From Deltaproteobacteria bacterium (GTDB lineage Bacteria; Myxococcota_A; UBA9160; PR03), in the NCBI GenBank assembly GCA_035063765.1, contig JAPSFT010000006.1:186001-250000 (forward strand): a stretch of 64,000 nt of DNA. The letters run 5' to 3'. Shown piece by piece: positions 33,012 through 41,986 of this stretch; the stretch's first letter is position 1; each line of letters begins with the position of its first letter. The notes under the pieces were generated by a model that did not search any database, was not told the DNA's origin, and worked only from the letters and a program-made list of their open reading frames with translations. Position numbers and translations under genes: made by a program.

Positions 33012-33949
33012 AGCTCCTCTTCTTCGGCACGCCGGCCTTCGCGGTGCCGACCCTCGAGCGGCTGCTCGCCGGGCCGCACCCGGTGGTCGCGGTCGTGACC
33101 CAGCCCGACCGGCCGCGCGGGCGCGGCCGGCGCCTCTCGCCGTCGCCGGTGGCCGAGGCCGCCGGGCGGGCCGGGCTCCCCGCCTGGCGCTCCGAGCGGG
33201 CCGGCGACCCCGCCTTCGTCGAGCGGCTGCGCGCCCTCGAGCCGGACCTCGGGATCGTGGTGGCGTTCGGGCAGTTCCTCCCGAAGCCGCTGCGCGAGCT
33301 GCCGCGCGCGGGCTTCCTGCTCAACGCCCACGCGAGCCTGCTGCCGCGCCACCGCGGCGCGGCCCCGATCGCGCACGCGATCCTGGCCGGTGACGCCGAG
33401 ACGGGGATCTCGGTGATGCGCGTCGAGCGCGAGATGGACGCCGGGGCCGTGGCGCTCGTGCGGCGCACCCCGATCGGGCCCGACGAGACCACCGGCGCGC
33501 TCGAGGAGCGGCTCGCGCAGCTCGCGGCCGACGCGATCGAGGAGGCCGTGGCACGCCAGGCCGCAGGCGGGCTCACCTGGCGCGAGCAGGACCCGAGCCA
33601 GGCGACGCTCGCCCCGAAGCTCACGGCCGACGACGCCCGGCTCGACTGGCGCGGCCCCGCGGCGGCGCTCGCCCGCAAGGTGCGCGCGATGGCACCGCGA
33701 CCCGGCGCGTGGACGACCTGGGAGGGCGAGCGGCTGCGCATCCTGCACGCGCGCGCCGTCGCGGCGCCCGGCGCCGATCCGCCCGGAACCGTGCGGCCCG
33801 GGGATGGGGACGCGCCGCTGCGGATCGCGACCGGCGCGGGCTGGCTCGCGCCGCTCGTGCTCCAGCGCGCGGGGGGGCGCCCCCTCGACGCCGCCGCCTT
33901 CCAGCGCGGGCGCGCGCTCCCCGACGGCGCGCGGCTCGGCGACCCGTGA
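33008..33949 (+). CDS. fmt: Methionyl-tRNA formyltransferase, apparent CTG start
   Basis: The conserved N-terminal strand of Fmt (usually MRIVFFGTPEFAVP) is encoded as xKLLFFGTPAFAVP starting at CTG 33008, which overlaps the def stop as CTGA. No ATG, GTG or TTG precedes it in a sensible place, and the next standard start (GTG 33044) would delete the first strand. From CTG the product is 313 residues, normal for Fmt. The active-site region LLNAHASLLPRHRGAAPI carries the Asn and His, and ETGISVMRVEREMDAG the Asp. It formylates initiator Met-tRNA using 10-formyltetrahydrofolate. rsmB follows with a four-base overlap. Confidence 0.93.
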   Translation: MKLLFFGTPAFAVPTLERLLAGPHPVVAVVTQPDRPRGRGRRLSPSPVAEAAGRAGLPAWRSERAGDPAFVERLRALEPDLGIVVAFGQFLPKPLRELPRAGFLLNAHASLLPRHRGAAPIAHAILAGDAETGISVMRVEREMDAGAVALVRRTPIGPDETTGALEERLAQLAADAIEEAVARQAAGGLTWREQDPSQATLAPKLTADDARLDWRGPAAALARKVRAMAPRPGAWTTWEGERLRILHARAVAAPGADPPGTVRPGDGDAPLRIATGAGWLAPLVLQRAGGRPLDAAAFQRGRALPDGARLGDP

Positions 33950-35379
33950 CGGCCCGGGGACCCGCGGCGCCGCCGCCCGCCGGCGCGCGCGCGCTCGCGC
34001 TGCGCGTGCTCGAGCGGGTCGCCGAGGCGGGGGCCTACGCGGACCTGGCGCTGCGCGCCGAGCTCGCGCGCAGCGCGCTCGCCCCGCGCGAGCGCGCCCT
34101 CGCGACCGAGCTCGCCTACGGCACCCTGCGCTGGCGCGGGCGCCTCGACTTCCTGCTCGCGCAGGTGGTCGACCGCCCGCTCGCCGGGCTCGAGCCGCGC
34201 GTGCGCGAGCTGCTGCGGCTCGGCGCCTACCAGATCGCCTTCTGCGACCGGATCCCGGAGGCGGTCGCGGTGTCGGAGACGGTGCGGCTCGCGCACGCGG
34301 CCGGGCTCGGCCGCGCCGCGGGGCTCGCCAACGCAGCCCTGCGCCGGCTCGCTCGCGAGCGCGGCTCGCTCGCACCGCCTGCCCTCGCCGGCGACCCGCT
34401 CGGGCACCTGGTCCACGGCCTCTCGGTGCCGGCGTGGGTGGCCGAGCGCTGGCTCGCCGCCTACGGGCCCGCCGAGGCGGCGGCGCTCGCCGCGGCGCTG
34501 AACCAGCCCGCCCCGCGCACGGTCCGGGCGAACCGGCTGCGGACCCGGCGCGACGCGCTGCTCGCCGAGCTGCGCGGCCGCTTCCCCGACGCGACTCCGT
34601 GTCGCATGGCCCCCGACGGCGTACGCCTCGGCGGCCCCGGCGACCCGGTGCGCGACCCGGCCTTCGTCGAAGGCCGCATGACCGTGCAGGACGAGGCCTC
34701 GCAGCTCGTCGTCGAGCTCCTCGACCCCCGGCCCGGGGAGTGCGTGCTCGACGCCTGCGCCGCGCCCGGCGCCAAGGCCACCGCGATCGCGGAGCGGATC
34801 GCGCCCGGTGGGCTCGTGGTCGCGGCGGACCGCCACGAGCGCCGGCTCGCGCTGGTGGCGCGCGACGCGGCGCGCCTGGGCGTGACGGATCACGTGACGA
34901 CCGTGTGTGCCGACGCCACGCACGGTCTTCCCGAGGCACCCCGGCCCGGCGGCTATGCGCGCGTGCTGGTCGACGCGCCCTGCTCGGGGCTCGGCGCCTG
35001 GCGGCGCAACCCCGACGCGCGCTGGCGCCTCGTCCCCGGCGCGCCCGCGCAGCTCGCCGCACTGCAGCTCGCGATCCTGCGCGCCGCCGCGCTTCGCCTC
35101 GCTCCGGGCGGAGCGCTCGTCTACAGTACCTGCACGCTCGCGCCGGAGGAGAACGAGGCGGTGATCGACGCGCTCTTCGCGGACACCCGGCTCGTCGGGA
35201 CGCTCGGGCTGCGCCGCACGCCGCGCGCCGCGCTGCCCGCCTCGCTCGCCGGGCCCACGGCGCCGCCGCTCCTCGACGCCGACGGCGCGCTCCGCACCCT
35301 CCCCCACCGCCACGACACGGACGGCTTCTTCGCCGTGCGCCTCGAGCGCGAGGATCCCCGAGCATGCGCCCGATCGTGA
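33946..35379 (+). CDS. rsmB: 16S rRNA (cytosine-967) C5-methyltransferase
   Basis: A 477-residue protein from the GTG at 33946, overlapping the fmt stop (GTGA). The N-terminal NusB-like RNA-binding domain covers about residues 10-140 (ELAYGTLRWRGRLDFLLAQV, LRLGAYQIAF). The SAM-binding methyltransferase domain follows with LDACAAPGAKATAIAE, VLVDAPCSGLGAWRRNPD and the catalytic-Cys motif YSTCTLAPEENE. It methylates C967 of 16S rRNA. Its last 16 bases overlap the start of rpe. The def-fmt-rsmB-rpe order is widespread. Confidence 0.93.
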   Translation: MTARGPAAPPPAGARALALRVLERVAEAGAYADLALRAELARSALAPRERALATELAYGTLRWRGRLDFLLAQVVDRPLAGLEPRVRELLRLGAYQIAFCDRIPEAVAVSETVRLAHAAGLGRAAGLANAALRRLARERGSLAPPALAGDPLGHLVHGLSVPAWVAERWLAAYGPAEAAALAAALNQPAPRTVRANRLRTRRDALLAELRGRFPDATPCRMAPDGVRLGGPGDPVRDPAFVEGRMTVQDEASQLVVELLDPRPGECVLDACAAPGAKATAIAERIAPGGLVVAADRHERRLALVARDAARLGVTDHVTTVCADATHGLPEAPRPGGYARVLVDAPCSGLGAWRRNPDARWRLVPGAPAQLAALQLAILRAAALRLAPGGALVYSTCTLAPEENEAVIDALFADTRLVGTLGLRRTPRAALPASLAGPTAPPLLDADGALRTLPHRHDTDGFFAVRLEREDPRACARS

Positions 35380-36047
35380 TCGCACCCTCGATCCTCTCGG
35401 CCGACTTCGGCCGCCTCGCCGAGCAGGTCCGGGCCGTCGAGGACGCCGGCGCCGACTGGATCCACGTCGACGTGATGGACGGGCGCTTCGTGCCGAACCT
35501 CACGATCGGCCCGGTCGTGGTGCGCGCGGTGCGCCAGGCCGCGACCCGGCCGCTCGACGTGCACCTGATGATCGTCGAGCCCGAGCGCTACGTGGAGGAG
35601 TTCGTCGCGGCCGGCGCGGCGCGCGTGGGCGTGCAGGTCGAGGCCTGCCGCCACGTCCACCGCACGCTCGGGCAGATCCGCGAGGCGGGCGCCAAGGCCT
35701 GCGTGGTGCTGAACCCGGGCACGCCCGCGATCGCGGTCGAGCCGGTGCTCGGCGACGTCGACCAGGTGCTCGTGATGTCCGTGAACCCGGGCTTCGGCGG
35801 CCAGAAGTTCATCCCGAGCGTGCTGCCGAAGCTCGAGCAGCTGCGCGCCTGGATCGACGAGCGAGGCCTCGACGTCGTCCTCGAGGTGGACGGCGGCGTG
35901 GCACCCGGCACGATCGGCCCCGCCGCCCGCGCCGGCGCGGAGGCCTTCGTGGCCGGCTCCTCGGTGTACGGCGCGCCCGACTACCGCGCCGCGATCGAGG
36001 CCCTGCGCCGCGAGGCCGAGGAGGCGCGCGCTCGCCGCGGCGCCTGA
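35364..36047 (+). CDS. rpe: Ribulose-phosphate 3-epimerase
   Basis: A 227-residue TIM-barrel enzyme starting at ATG 35364, inside the end of rsmB. The motifs IAPSILSADFGRL, WIHVDVMDGRFVPNLTIGP, DVHLMI, MSVNPGFGGQKFIP and VDGGV contain the metal ligands (two His, two Asp) of Rpe. It interconverts ribulose-5-phosphate and xylulose-5-phosphate. Its stop is only three bases from the stop of the convergent phoU gene, so there is no separate terminator space. Confidence 0.95.
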   Translation: MRPIVIAPSILSADFGRLAEQVRAVEDAGADWIHVDVMDGRFVPNLTIGPVVVRAVRQAATRPLDVHLMIVEPERYVEEFVAAGAARVGVQVEACRHVHRTLGQIREAGAKACVVLNPGTPAIAVEPVLGDVDQVLVMSVNPGFGGQKFIPSVLPKLEQLRAWIDERGLDVVLEVDGGVAPGTIGPAARAGAEAFVAGSSVYGAPDYRAAIEALRREAEEARARRGA

Positions 36048-36050
36048 CCC

Positions 36051-36725
36051 TCAGCTCGCGCCGCCGGCCAGCTTGTCGGCGTGCTTCACGTTGCGGCCTT
36101 CGACGAGCAGGATCACCGACTCGGCGATGTTGGTGGCGTGGTCGGCGACGCGCTCCAGGCTCTTGGCGACCAGGATCAGGTCGATCTCCTGCGCGAACAG
36201 CTCGGGGTGCTCGTGGATCGCCGCGAGCGCGCTGCGGATCACGCGGTCCTGCTCGTCGTCCACCGCCTCGTCCTGCGCGAGCAGGCGCGCCGCGCGCGCG
36301 GCGTCGCGCCCGGCGAAGGCGTCGAGGGCGTCGTGCAGCATGGCCTGGCTCTCGTGCGCCAGGGTCTCGAAGCTCGCGGGCAGCAGGATCGGTGCGCGCT
36401 CGGCCAGGCGCGCGGCGCTCTTGGCGATGTTGCGCGCGAGGTCGCCGACCCGCTCGAGGTCGGTCGCGACGTCGTAGGCCGCGAGCAGGCGGCGCAGGTC
36501 GTCGGCCACCGGCGCCTGGAGGGCCAGGCTCCGCAGCACCGCCTCGTCGACGGCGACGTCGAGGCGGTCGATCTCGAGGTCGTCGAGGCGGACCTCTTCG
36601 GCCAGCGCCGGATTGCGATCGGCGAGCGCGCGCAGCGCCTTGGCGAGGATCGCCTCGCTGCACCCGCCCATGCGCAGGATCAGCTCGTGGACCTCGCCGA
36701 GGAAGGGCTCGACGATCCGGGGCAT
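36051..36725 (-). CDS. phoU: Phosphate transport system regulator PhoU
   Basis: A 224-residue all-helical protein made of two PhoU repeats, each with the E/DxxxD metal-binding helix signature: YDVATDLERVGDLARNIAKS near residue 84 and AKSLERVADHATNIAES near residue 190. Start ATG at 36725 with GGAGGTCCC upstream. PhoU mediates repression of the Pho response by PstSCAB through PhoR. It is the last gene of a minus-strand run pstS-pstC-pstA-pstB-phoU, the standard order. Confidence 0.95.
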   Translation of the reverse strand: MPRIVEPFLGEVHELILRMGGCSEAILAKALRALADRNPALAEEVRLDDLEIDRLDVAVDEAVLRSLALQAPVADDLRRLLAAYDVATDLERVGDLARNIAKSAARLAERAPILLPASFETLAHESQAMLHDALDAFAGRDAARAARLLAQDEAVDDEQDRVIRSALAAIHEHPELFAQEIDLILVAKSLERVADHATNIAESVILLVEGRNVKHADKLAGGAS

Positions 36726-36814
36726 GGGACCTCCGCTGCGACCGGGGACGCGGTCGGTCGAGACGCTACTCCACGGCGGCTTCGACGGGCCCGACGGCCC
36801 GGAGGACCTCGGGC

Positions 36815-37582
36815 TCATCCGAAGCGTCCGGTCAGGTAGGCCTCCGTCTCCGCCTTCTCCGGCTTGACGAAGAGCTGCCGGGTCTCGCCCGCCTCCACGA
36901 GCCGCCCCAGGTAGAAGAACGCCGTCCGCTCCGAGACGCGCCCGGCCTGCTGCAGGTTGTGGGTCACGATCACGATCGTGATCCGGCGGCGCAGCTCGAG
37001 GATCAGCTGCTCGATGCCGGCGGTCGCGATCGGGTCGAGCGCCGAGGTGGGCTCGTCGAGGAGCAGCAGCTCGGGTCCGGTCGCGAGCGCGCGGGCGATG
37101 CACAGCCGCTGCTGCTGCCCGCCCGAGAGCCGGAAGGCGCTCTCGCCGAGCCGGTCCTTCACCTCCTCCCAGAGCGCGGCGTCCCGGAGCGCCGCCTCGA
37201 CGGCGTCGGCGATCTCGGCGCGTGCCATCCCACCCCGCACGCGCAGCCCGAAGGCCACGTTCTCGAAGATCGACTTCGGGAAGGGGTTCGGCTTCTGGAA
37301 CACCATCCCGATCCGCGCGCGCATCTCGATCGGGTCGACCGCGGGGCCCACGATGTCGACGCCGTCGGGATGGAGCAGGAGCGTGCCGCCGTAGCGCGTA
37401 CCCGGCTGGAGGTCGTGCATGCGGTTGAAGCAGCGCAGGAAGGTGGACTTGCCGCAGCCCGAGGGCCCGATCAGGGCCGTCACGGCGTGCTCGGGGATCG
37501 CGAGGTCGATCCCGTGGAGCGCCTGGAAGCTCCCGTAGTGGAAGTCGAGGCCGATCGCCTCGGCCTTCACGCCCCCCATCAT
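36815..37582 (-). CDS. pstB: Phosphate ABC transporter ATP-binding protein
   Basis: A 255-residue ABC ATPase with Walker [19 protein letters not shown]-loop [20 protein letters not shown] (typical of PstB), signature [16 protein letters not shown], Walker [14 protein letters not shown] and switch [13 protein letters not shown]. It energises high-affinity phosphate import by PstCA. It follows pstA after seven bases. Two ATG codons in tandem (37582 and 37579) are possible starts. Confidence 0.97.
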   Translation of the reverse strand: MMGGVKAEAIGLDFHYGSFQALHGIDLAIPEHAVTALIGPSGCGKSTFLRCFNRMHDLQPGTRYGGTLLLHPDGVDIVGPAVDPIEMRARIGMVFQKPNPFPKSIFENVAFGLRVRGGMARAEIADAVEAALRDAALWEEVKDRLGESAFRLSGGQQQRLCIARALATGPELLLLDEPTSALDPIATAGIEQLILELRRRITIVIVTHNLQQAGRVSERTAFFYLGRLVEAGETRQLFVKPEKAETEAYLTGRFG

Positions 37583-37589
37583 CGGCCCC

Positions 37590-38525
37590 TCACCAGCGGA
37601 CCCGCCTGCGCAGGCGATGGCGCAGCCAGATCGCCGCGCCGTTCATGAGCAGGGTCATGCCCATCAGCACCAGCCCGGCCGCAGCGGCGTTGCCCTGGAA
37701 GGCGGCACCCGGGCGCGAGATCCAGTTGAAGGTCTGGATCGGCAGCACGGTGAAGGGATCGGCGAGCCACTGGAACGACAGGAAGGGCCACCCGGCCTGG
37801 ACCGGTGAAGCCGGCAGGAAGGCGACGTAGGTGAGCGCCCCGATCGTGACGAGCGGCGCCGTCTCGCCGATCGCGCGCGCGAGCGCGATGATGACACCGG
37901 TCGTGATCCCTCCCAGCGAGTACGGCAGCACGTGGTGACGGATCGTCTGCCACCGGGTCGCACCGAGCGCGAAGGCGGCCTCGCGGATCCCGAAGGGCAC
38001 CGCGCGGACGGCCTCGCGGGTGGCGACGATCACGATCGGCAGCACCAGCATCGCGAGCGTGAGCCCGCCGGTCAGCACGCTGCGCCCGAGGCCGAGCCCG
38101 TAGACCAGGACGCCGAGTGCGAGCAGGCCGAACACGATCGAGGGCACGCCGGCCAGGTTGGCGACGCTGATCTCGATCGCGTCGGTGATCCAGCTCCGGG
38201 GCGCGTACTCCTCGAGATAGACGGCCGCGGCGACGCCGAGCGGGATCGCGGCCGCCGCGGTCACGCCCATCACCGCGAGGCTGCCGACCCACGCCGACAG
38301 GATGCCCGCGCGCTCGGGCCTGCGGGACGGGAACGAGGTGAGGAAGTCCCAGCGCAGGTGCGGCAGCGCGTCGGCCGCGAGGTCCACGAGCAGCGCCGCC
38401 AGCACCAGCAGCGCCGCCGTCAGGCAGGCCCAGCCGAGCAGCGCGAACAGACGGTCGCCGGCACGCCGGCGGCGGATGCCGCGCCGCAGCGCTGCGAGGT
38501 CGGCGGTGGTGAGCGCTCGTGCCAC
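37590..38525 (-). CDS. pstA: Phosphate ABC transporter permease PstA
   Basis: A 311-residue inner-membrane permease with about six helices and the ABC-permease coupling loop [41 protein letters not shown] and [17 protein letters not shown] are PstA signatures. Start GTG at 38525, two bases after the pstC stop. It forms the phosphate channel with PstC. Confidence 0.95.
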   Translation of the reverse strand: MARALTTADLAALRRGIRRRRAGDRLFALLGWACLTAALLVLAALLVDLAADALPHLRWDFLTSFPSRRPERAGILSAWVGSLAVMGVTAAAAIPLGVAAAVYLEEYAPRSWITDAIEISVANLAGVPSIVFGLLALGVLVYGLGLGRSVLTGGLTLAMLVLPIVIVATREAVRAVPFGIREAAFALGATRWQTIRHHVLPYSLGGITTGVIIALARAIGETAPLVTIGALTYVAFLPASPVQAGWPFLSFQWLADPFTVLPIQTFNWISRPGAAFQGNAAAAGLVLMGMTLLMNGAAIWLRHRLRRRVRW

Positions 38526-38527
38526 GG

Positions 38528-39424
38528 TCAGTAGGCCTCCCGGAAGCGGCGCCGCAGCCCCCAGGCGGCGACGTTGAAGGCGAGCGTGAACACCATCAGC
38601 GTGAGCCCGGCGGCGAAGATGCTGCGGTATCCGATGCTGCCGTGGGGCAGGTCGCCGAGCGCGACCTGCACGATGTAGGCCGTGATCGTGGCGGCCGGCT
38701 CGCGCGGGTCAAGCGTGAGGTTCGGCTGCTGGCCGGCAGCGATCGCCACCACCATCGTCTCGCCGACCGCGCGCGACAGGCCGAGGGCGAAGGCCGCCGC
38801 GACGCCCGAGAACGCCGCCGGCAAGACGACGCGCGCCGCCACCTCGAGGCGCGTCGCGCCCATCGCGAAGGCGGCCTCGCGCAGCTCCATCGGCACCGCG
38901 CGTAGCGCGTCCTCGGAGAGCGAGCTCACGTAGGGGATGATCATGACCCCGATCACGAGGCCCGGCGCGAGCAGGTTGAAGCCCGGCATGTCGGGGAAGA
39001 GCCAGCGCTGGAGCAGCGGCGTCACGAAGAGCAGCGCGAAGTAGCCGTACACCACGGTCGGGACGCCGGCCAGCAGCTCGAGGAAGGGCTTCACGAGCTC
39101 GCGGGTGCGCGGGCGGGCGAACTCCGAGAGGTAGAGCGCGCTGGTGAGCCCGAGCGGCACCGCCACGGCCAGCCCCACCCCCGACGACACCAGCGTGCCG
39201 CAGAGCAACGGCAGGATCCCGAAGTGCGCGTCGGCGAAGAGTGGCGTCCACATCGTGTCGGTCAGGAAGTCCCCGACCGGGACCACGAGGAAGAAGCCGA
39301 CCGACTCCGAGGCCAGCACGTAGAGGATGGCGAGCGTGATCGCGATCGAGGTCAGGGCCGCCAGCCCGAGGCCCGCCTCGATGGCGCGCTCGCCGAGCCC
39401 GCGCAGCGTCCGGGAGGAGGTCAC
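38528..39424 (-). CDS. pstC: Phosphate ABC transporter permease PstC
   Basis: I chose the GTG at 39424, giving a 298-residue permease with six predicted helices. Characteristic segments are PLGLTSALYLSEFARPRTREL, LLAGVPTVVYGYFALLF and the coupling loop ELREAAFAMGATRLEVAARVVLP. PstC pairs with PstA. The gene starts 14 bases after the pstS stop. A long antisense-free extension upstream overlaps pstS in another frame and is not coding. Confidence 0.94.
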   Translation of the reverse strand: MTSSRTLRGLGERAIEAGLGLAALTSIAITLAILYVLASESVGFFLVVPVGDFLTDTMWTPLFADAHFGILPLLCGTLVSSGVGLAVAVPLGLTSALYLSEFARPRTRELVKPFLELLAGVPTVVYGYFALLFVTPLLQRWLFPDMPGFNLLAPGLVIGVMIIPYVSSLSEDALRAVPMELREAAFAMGATRLEVAARVVLPAAFSGVAAAFALGLSRAVGETMVVAIAAGQQPNLTLDPREPAATITAYIVQVALGDLPHGSIGYRSIFAAGLTLMVFTLAFNVAAWGLRRRFREAY

Positions 39425-39438
39425 GGCAGCCACCCGGC

Positions 39439-40428
39439 CTACTGCGTCTCGCGCTTCGAGAGCCCCTCGACGGGCACGCCGACCTCCGGCACGCCCCCGA
39501 AGACCGTCCCGGCCTTCTTCCCCGCGAAGCGCTCGCGCACCGCCTGGTACGCCTCCGCCGGCAGCGGCAGGTAGCCGACCTCCTCGATCAGCGCCGGTCC
39601 CTCGCGCAGGAGGAAGCCGACGAAGCGCGCGACCTCCGGCCGCTCGGCGGCCTGCGCGCTCACGTAGGCGAAGAGCGGGCGCGAGAGGGGCTGATAGGCG
39701 CCGCTCTTCACGGCCTCCAGACTCGGCAGGACGCCCTTCCCTCCCGGCTTCGCGACGATCGCGAGCGCCTTCAGGCGCTCCTTGTGCGGCTGGTAGTAGG
39801 CGTAGGGGACGTAGCCGAGCGCGTTCCGGTCGTGCTCGATGCCCTGCACCAGGAGGTTGTCGTCCTCGCTGGCGGTGTAGTCGCCGCGGCTCGCCTTGGC
39901 CTTGCCGACGATCGCCTCGGTGAAGTAGTCGAAGGTGCCCGAGTCCGTGCCGGCTCCGAAGAGCACGAGCGGCCGGTCCGGCCACTCCGGCCGCACCTGG
40001 CTCCACTTCGTGACGACGCCCTGCGCTTCGGGTGCCCAGATCTTCTTCAGGTCCGCGACCGTGATCTCGGAGACCCAGTCGTTGCTCGGGCTCACCGCGA
40101 CGGTGAGTGCGTCGTAGGCGATCGGCAGCTCGTAGTACGCGATTCCCGCGGCCTTGCAGGCCTCGATCTCCTGCTCGAGGATCGGCCGCGAGGCGGTTGC
40201 GACGTCGGTCTCGCCGCGGCAGAACTTCGCGAAGCCGCCACCGGTGCCCGAGATCCCGACCGTGACCCGGATCCGGCCCTCTTCCTGGGCCTGGAACTCC
40301 TCGGCGACCGCCTCGGCCACCGGATAGACCGTGCTCGAGCCGTCGATCGCGATCCTCCCGGCCGCCCGCGCCGGTGCCGAGACGGCGATCGCGAGGGCCA
40401 CGCCTACGAACGGACGGATGCAGCGCAT
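39439..40428 (-). CDS. pstS: Phosphate-binding periplasmic protein (PstS/SphX-type)
   Basis: A 329-residue periplasmic binding protein with a signal peptide ([16 protein letters not shown]). The phosphate-binding residues are in [37 protein letters not shown] and [16 protein letters not shown], the pattern of the longer PstS family of cyanobacteria and Deltaproteobacteria. It captures phosphate for PstCAB. It heads the transport operon; a porin gene lies 107 bases upstream in the same direction. Confidence 0.95.
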   Translation of the reverse strand: MRCIRPFVGVALAIAVSAPARAAGRIAIDGSSTVYPVAEAVAEEFQAQEEGRIRVTVGISGTGGGFAKFCRGETDVATASRPILEQEIEACKAAGIAYYELPIAYDALTVAVSPSNDWVSEITVADLKKIWAPEAQGVVTKWSQVRPEWPDRPLVLFGAGTDSGTFDYFTEAIVGKAKASRGDYTASEDDNLLVQGIEHDRNALGYVPYAYYQPHKERLKALAIVAKPGGKGVLPSLEAVKSGAYQPLSRPLFAYVSAQAAERPEVARFVGFLLREGPALIEEVGYLPLPAEAYQAVRERFAGKKAGTVFGGVPEVGVPVEGLSKRETQ

Positions 40429-40535
40429 GGGATCGTTCTCCGTGGGTTCGGGGGAACACGGCGGAAGCTAACCCTGCCCTGCGGTGGCAGGCGCGACGAC
40501 GCCGTGGATCTCGTGTGACGAATCGGTGAAGCCGC

Positions 40536-41858
40536 TCAGAACCCGACCACGAGGTCGGTCTGGAGCCGCATCCGCCGGGAGCCTCCGACGCTGTCCTCGA
40601 AGTCCGGCAGCGTGTCGTCGAGCGCGTCGCTCAGGAACAGGGTCACGATGAAGTCGGCGTGGGGCAGGATCTGGCGCATGCCCTGGAAGGCAAAGCCCTC
40701 GCGGTTGGTCTCGCCGTCGACGAGGTTGCTGTCCACGTACTGCGAAGGGAAGGCGTTGGCCTCGAGATGGATGTAGGCCGCGCCGAAGGACGCGACCTGC
40801 GCCTTGTCGCCGATCTCGAGCCCGACCATCCAGGCGAGGCTCTCGTCACCCGCGGCGGGCGCGAGCGGCGAGCGCTCGGCCGAGAAGTTGTTCGACACGT
40901 AGCCGAAGAGCACGAGCGGCCAGCCCTCGATCCCGTGCCAGCCGGCGTAGCCGCCGAGCTCGCCGACGTCGAGGCTGTCGCCGGCGAAGAGCCCCGGGAG
41001 GTTGCCGGCGCTGGCCGTGACGCCATCGGTTCCGTCCTCGCCGCGCGCGAGGAAGGCCGGGTCGAGCGAGCGGAAGCCGTACCCGCTCGCGCGCAGGCCG
41101 GCGGACCAGGGCGCGCCGGCCCACTCCGCGCCGAGCTGGGCGCCGAGCAGCTCGGGGTCCATGTCGGTACCCGAGTACTCGTCGATCACGAAGTAGCCGG
41201 CGTTCGCGAACAGCTCGAGGCCCTTCACGACCTCGCCCCGGCTGCGCAGGGCGACGCCCTCGAGCGTGATGTCGTTGTCCCAGAGCATCGAGTCGCGCGC
41301 CGCCTTCCAGAGGAAGGGGTTCGGCTGCTTGCCGCCTTCCAGGACCGCGCTCGTGGCGGGCGGCAGCCAGTGCTCGGGCGGCCGCAGCGCGAGCGAGGCG
41401 CGGTCGAGGTAGATCGGGTCGGAGTCGAAGTCGGGCCCGGGACGGCCGAAGCTCGTGTTGGCGCTGCGGTTGTCGCCCTGCCCCGAGGCGAGCCGCAGGT
41501 GCGCGCTCATCCAGTCGTTGACCTCGGCGTCCGCGGCGATGCGCGCCCGGTAGCGGCCGCGGTAGCGGTTCGAGCGATCGGAGACGGCGTCCTCGTCGTA
41601 CCAGAAGGCCTCGCCGCGCAGGCGCAGATCGCCCGAGAGGCGGATCCGGGGCCCCGTGCCGCGGCGCTCCGCCTCCTGCGTCTGGTAGCGGCTCACCAGC
41701 CGGTCGTGCTCGGCCTGCTCGAGGATCCCCCGCTCGCGGAGCACGCCCAGGATCTCCTCGACCACCGGCGCCTCGGGATCACCGGCCCGCGCGCCGTCCG
41801 GCACCGCCAGGCCGAGCCCTGCGCCGGCGGCCAGCGCGATCGCCATCACCCTCGTCAT
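40536..41858 (-). CDS. Putative outer-membrane porin (Porin_5-like)
   Basis: A 440-residue protein with a signal peptide (AIALAAGAGLGLAVPDGARA), a short coiled helix (VEEILGVLRERGILEQAEHD) and then a beta-barrel of alternating strands ending TDLVVGF, with the terminal Phe expected of outer-membrane barrels. IRLSGDLRLRGEAFWYDED and LASGQGDNRSANTSFGR match the putative-porin group often found near phosphate uptake genes. It has a strong ribosome site (GGAGGGTGATG). Its place between phoR and pstS suggests an outer-membrane route for phosphate, an inference from context. Confidence 0.82.
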   Translation of the reverse strand: MTRVMAIALAAGAGLGLAVPDGARAGDPEAPVVEEILGVLRERGILEQAEHDRLVSRYQTQEAERRGTGPRIRLSGDLRLRGEAFWYDEDAVSDRSNRYRGRYRARIAADAEVNDWMSAHLRLASGQGDNRSANTSFGRPGPDFDSDPIYLDRASLALRPPEHWLPPATSAVLEGGKQPNPFLWKAARDSMLWDNDITLEGVALRSRGEVVKGLELFANAGYFVIDEYSGTDMDPELLGAQLGAEWAGAPWSAGLRASGYGFRSLDPAFLARGEDGTDGVTASAGNLPGLFAGDSLDVGELGGYAGWHGIEGWPLVLFGYVSNNFSAERSPLAPAAGDESLAWMVGLEIGDKAQVASFGAAYIHLEANAFPSQYVDSNLVDGETNREGFAFQGMRQILPHADFIVTLFLSDALDDTLPDFEDSVGGSRRMRLQTDLVVGF

Positions 41859-41986
41859 CGCATCACCCTCCTCGCGCCCCGGATCGGCTTCGGTCCGGGG
41901 ATGGATCTGCGCACTCTATACGGGCGCACGATCCCGGTGGGGAGGCGATTCCGTGACGGATCTGCGAAGAGAGGCGCCCGCGCCGG

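Noticed and set aside
40429-40535. Search for a Pho box before pstS
   Set aside because: No pair of CTGTCAT-like repeats with the right spacing was found by eye, so no site is claimed.
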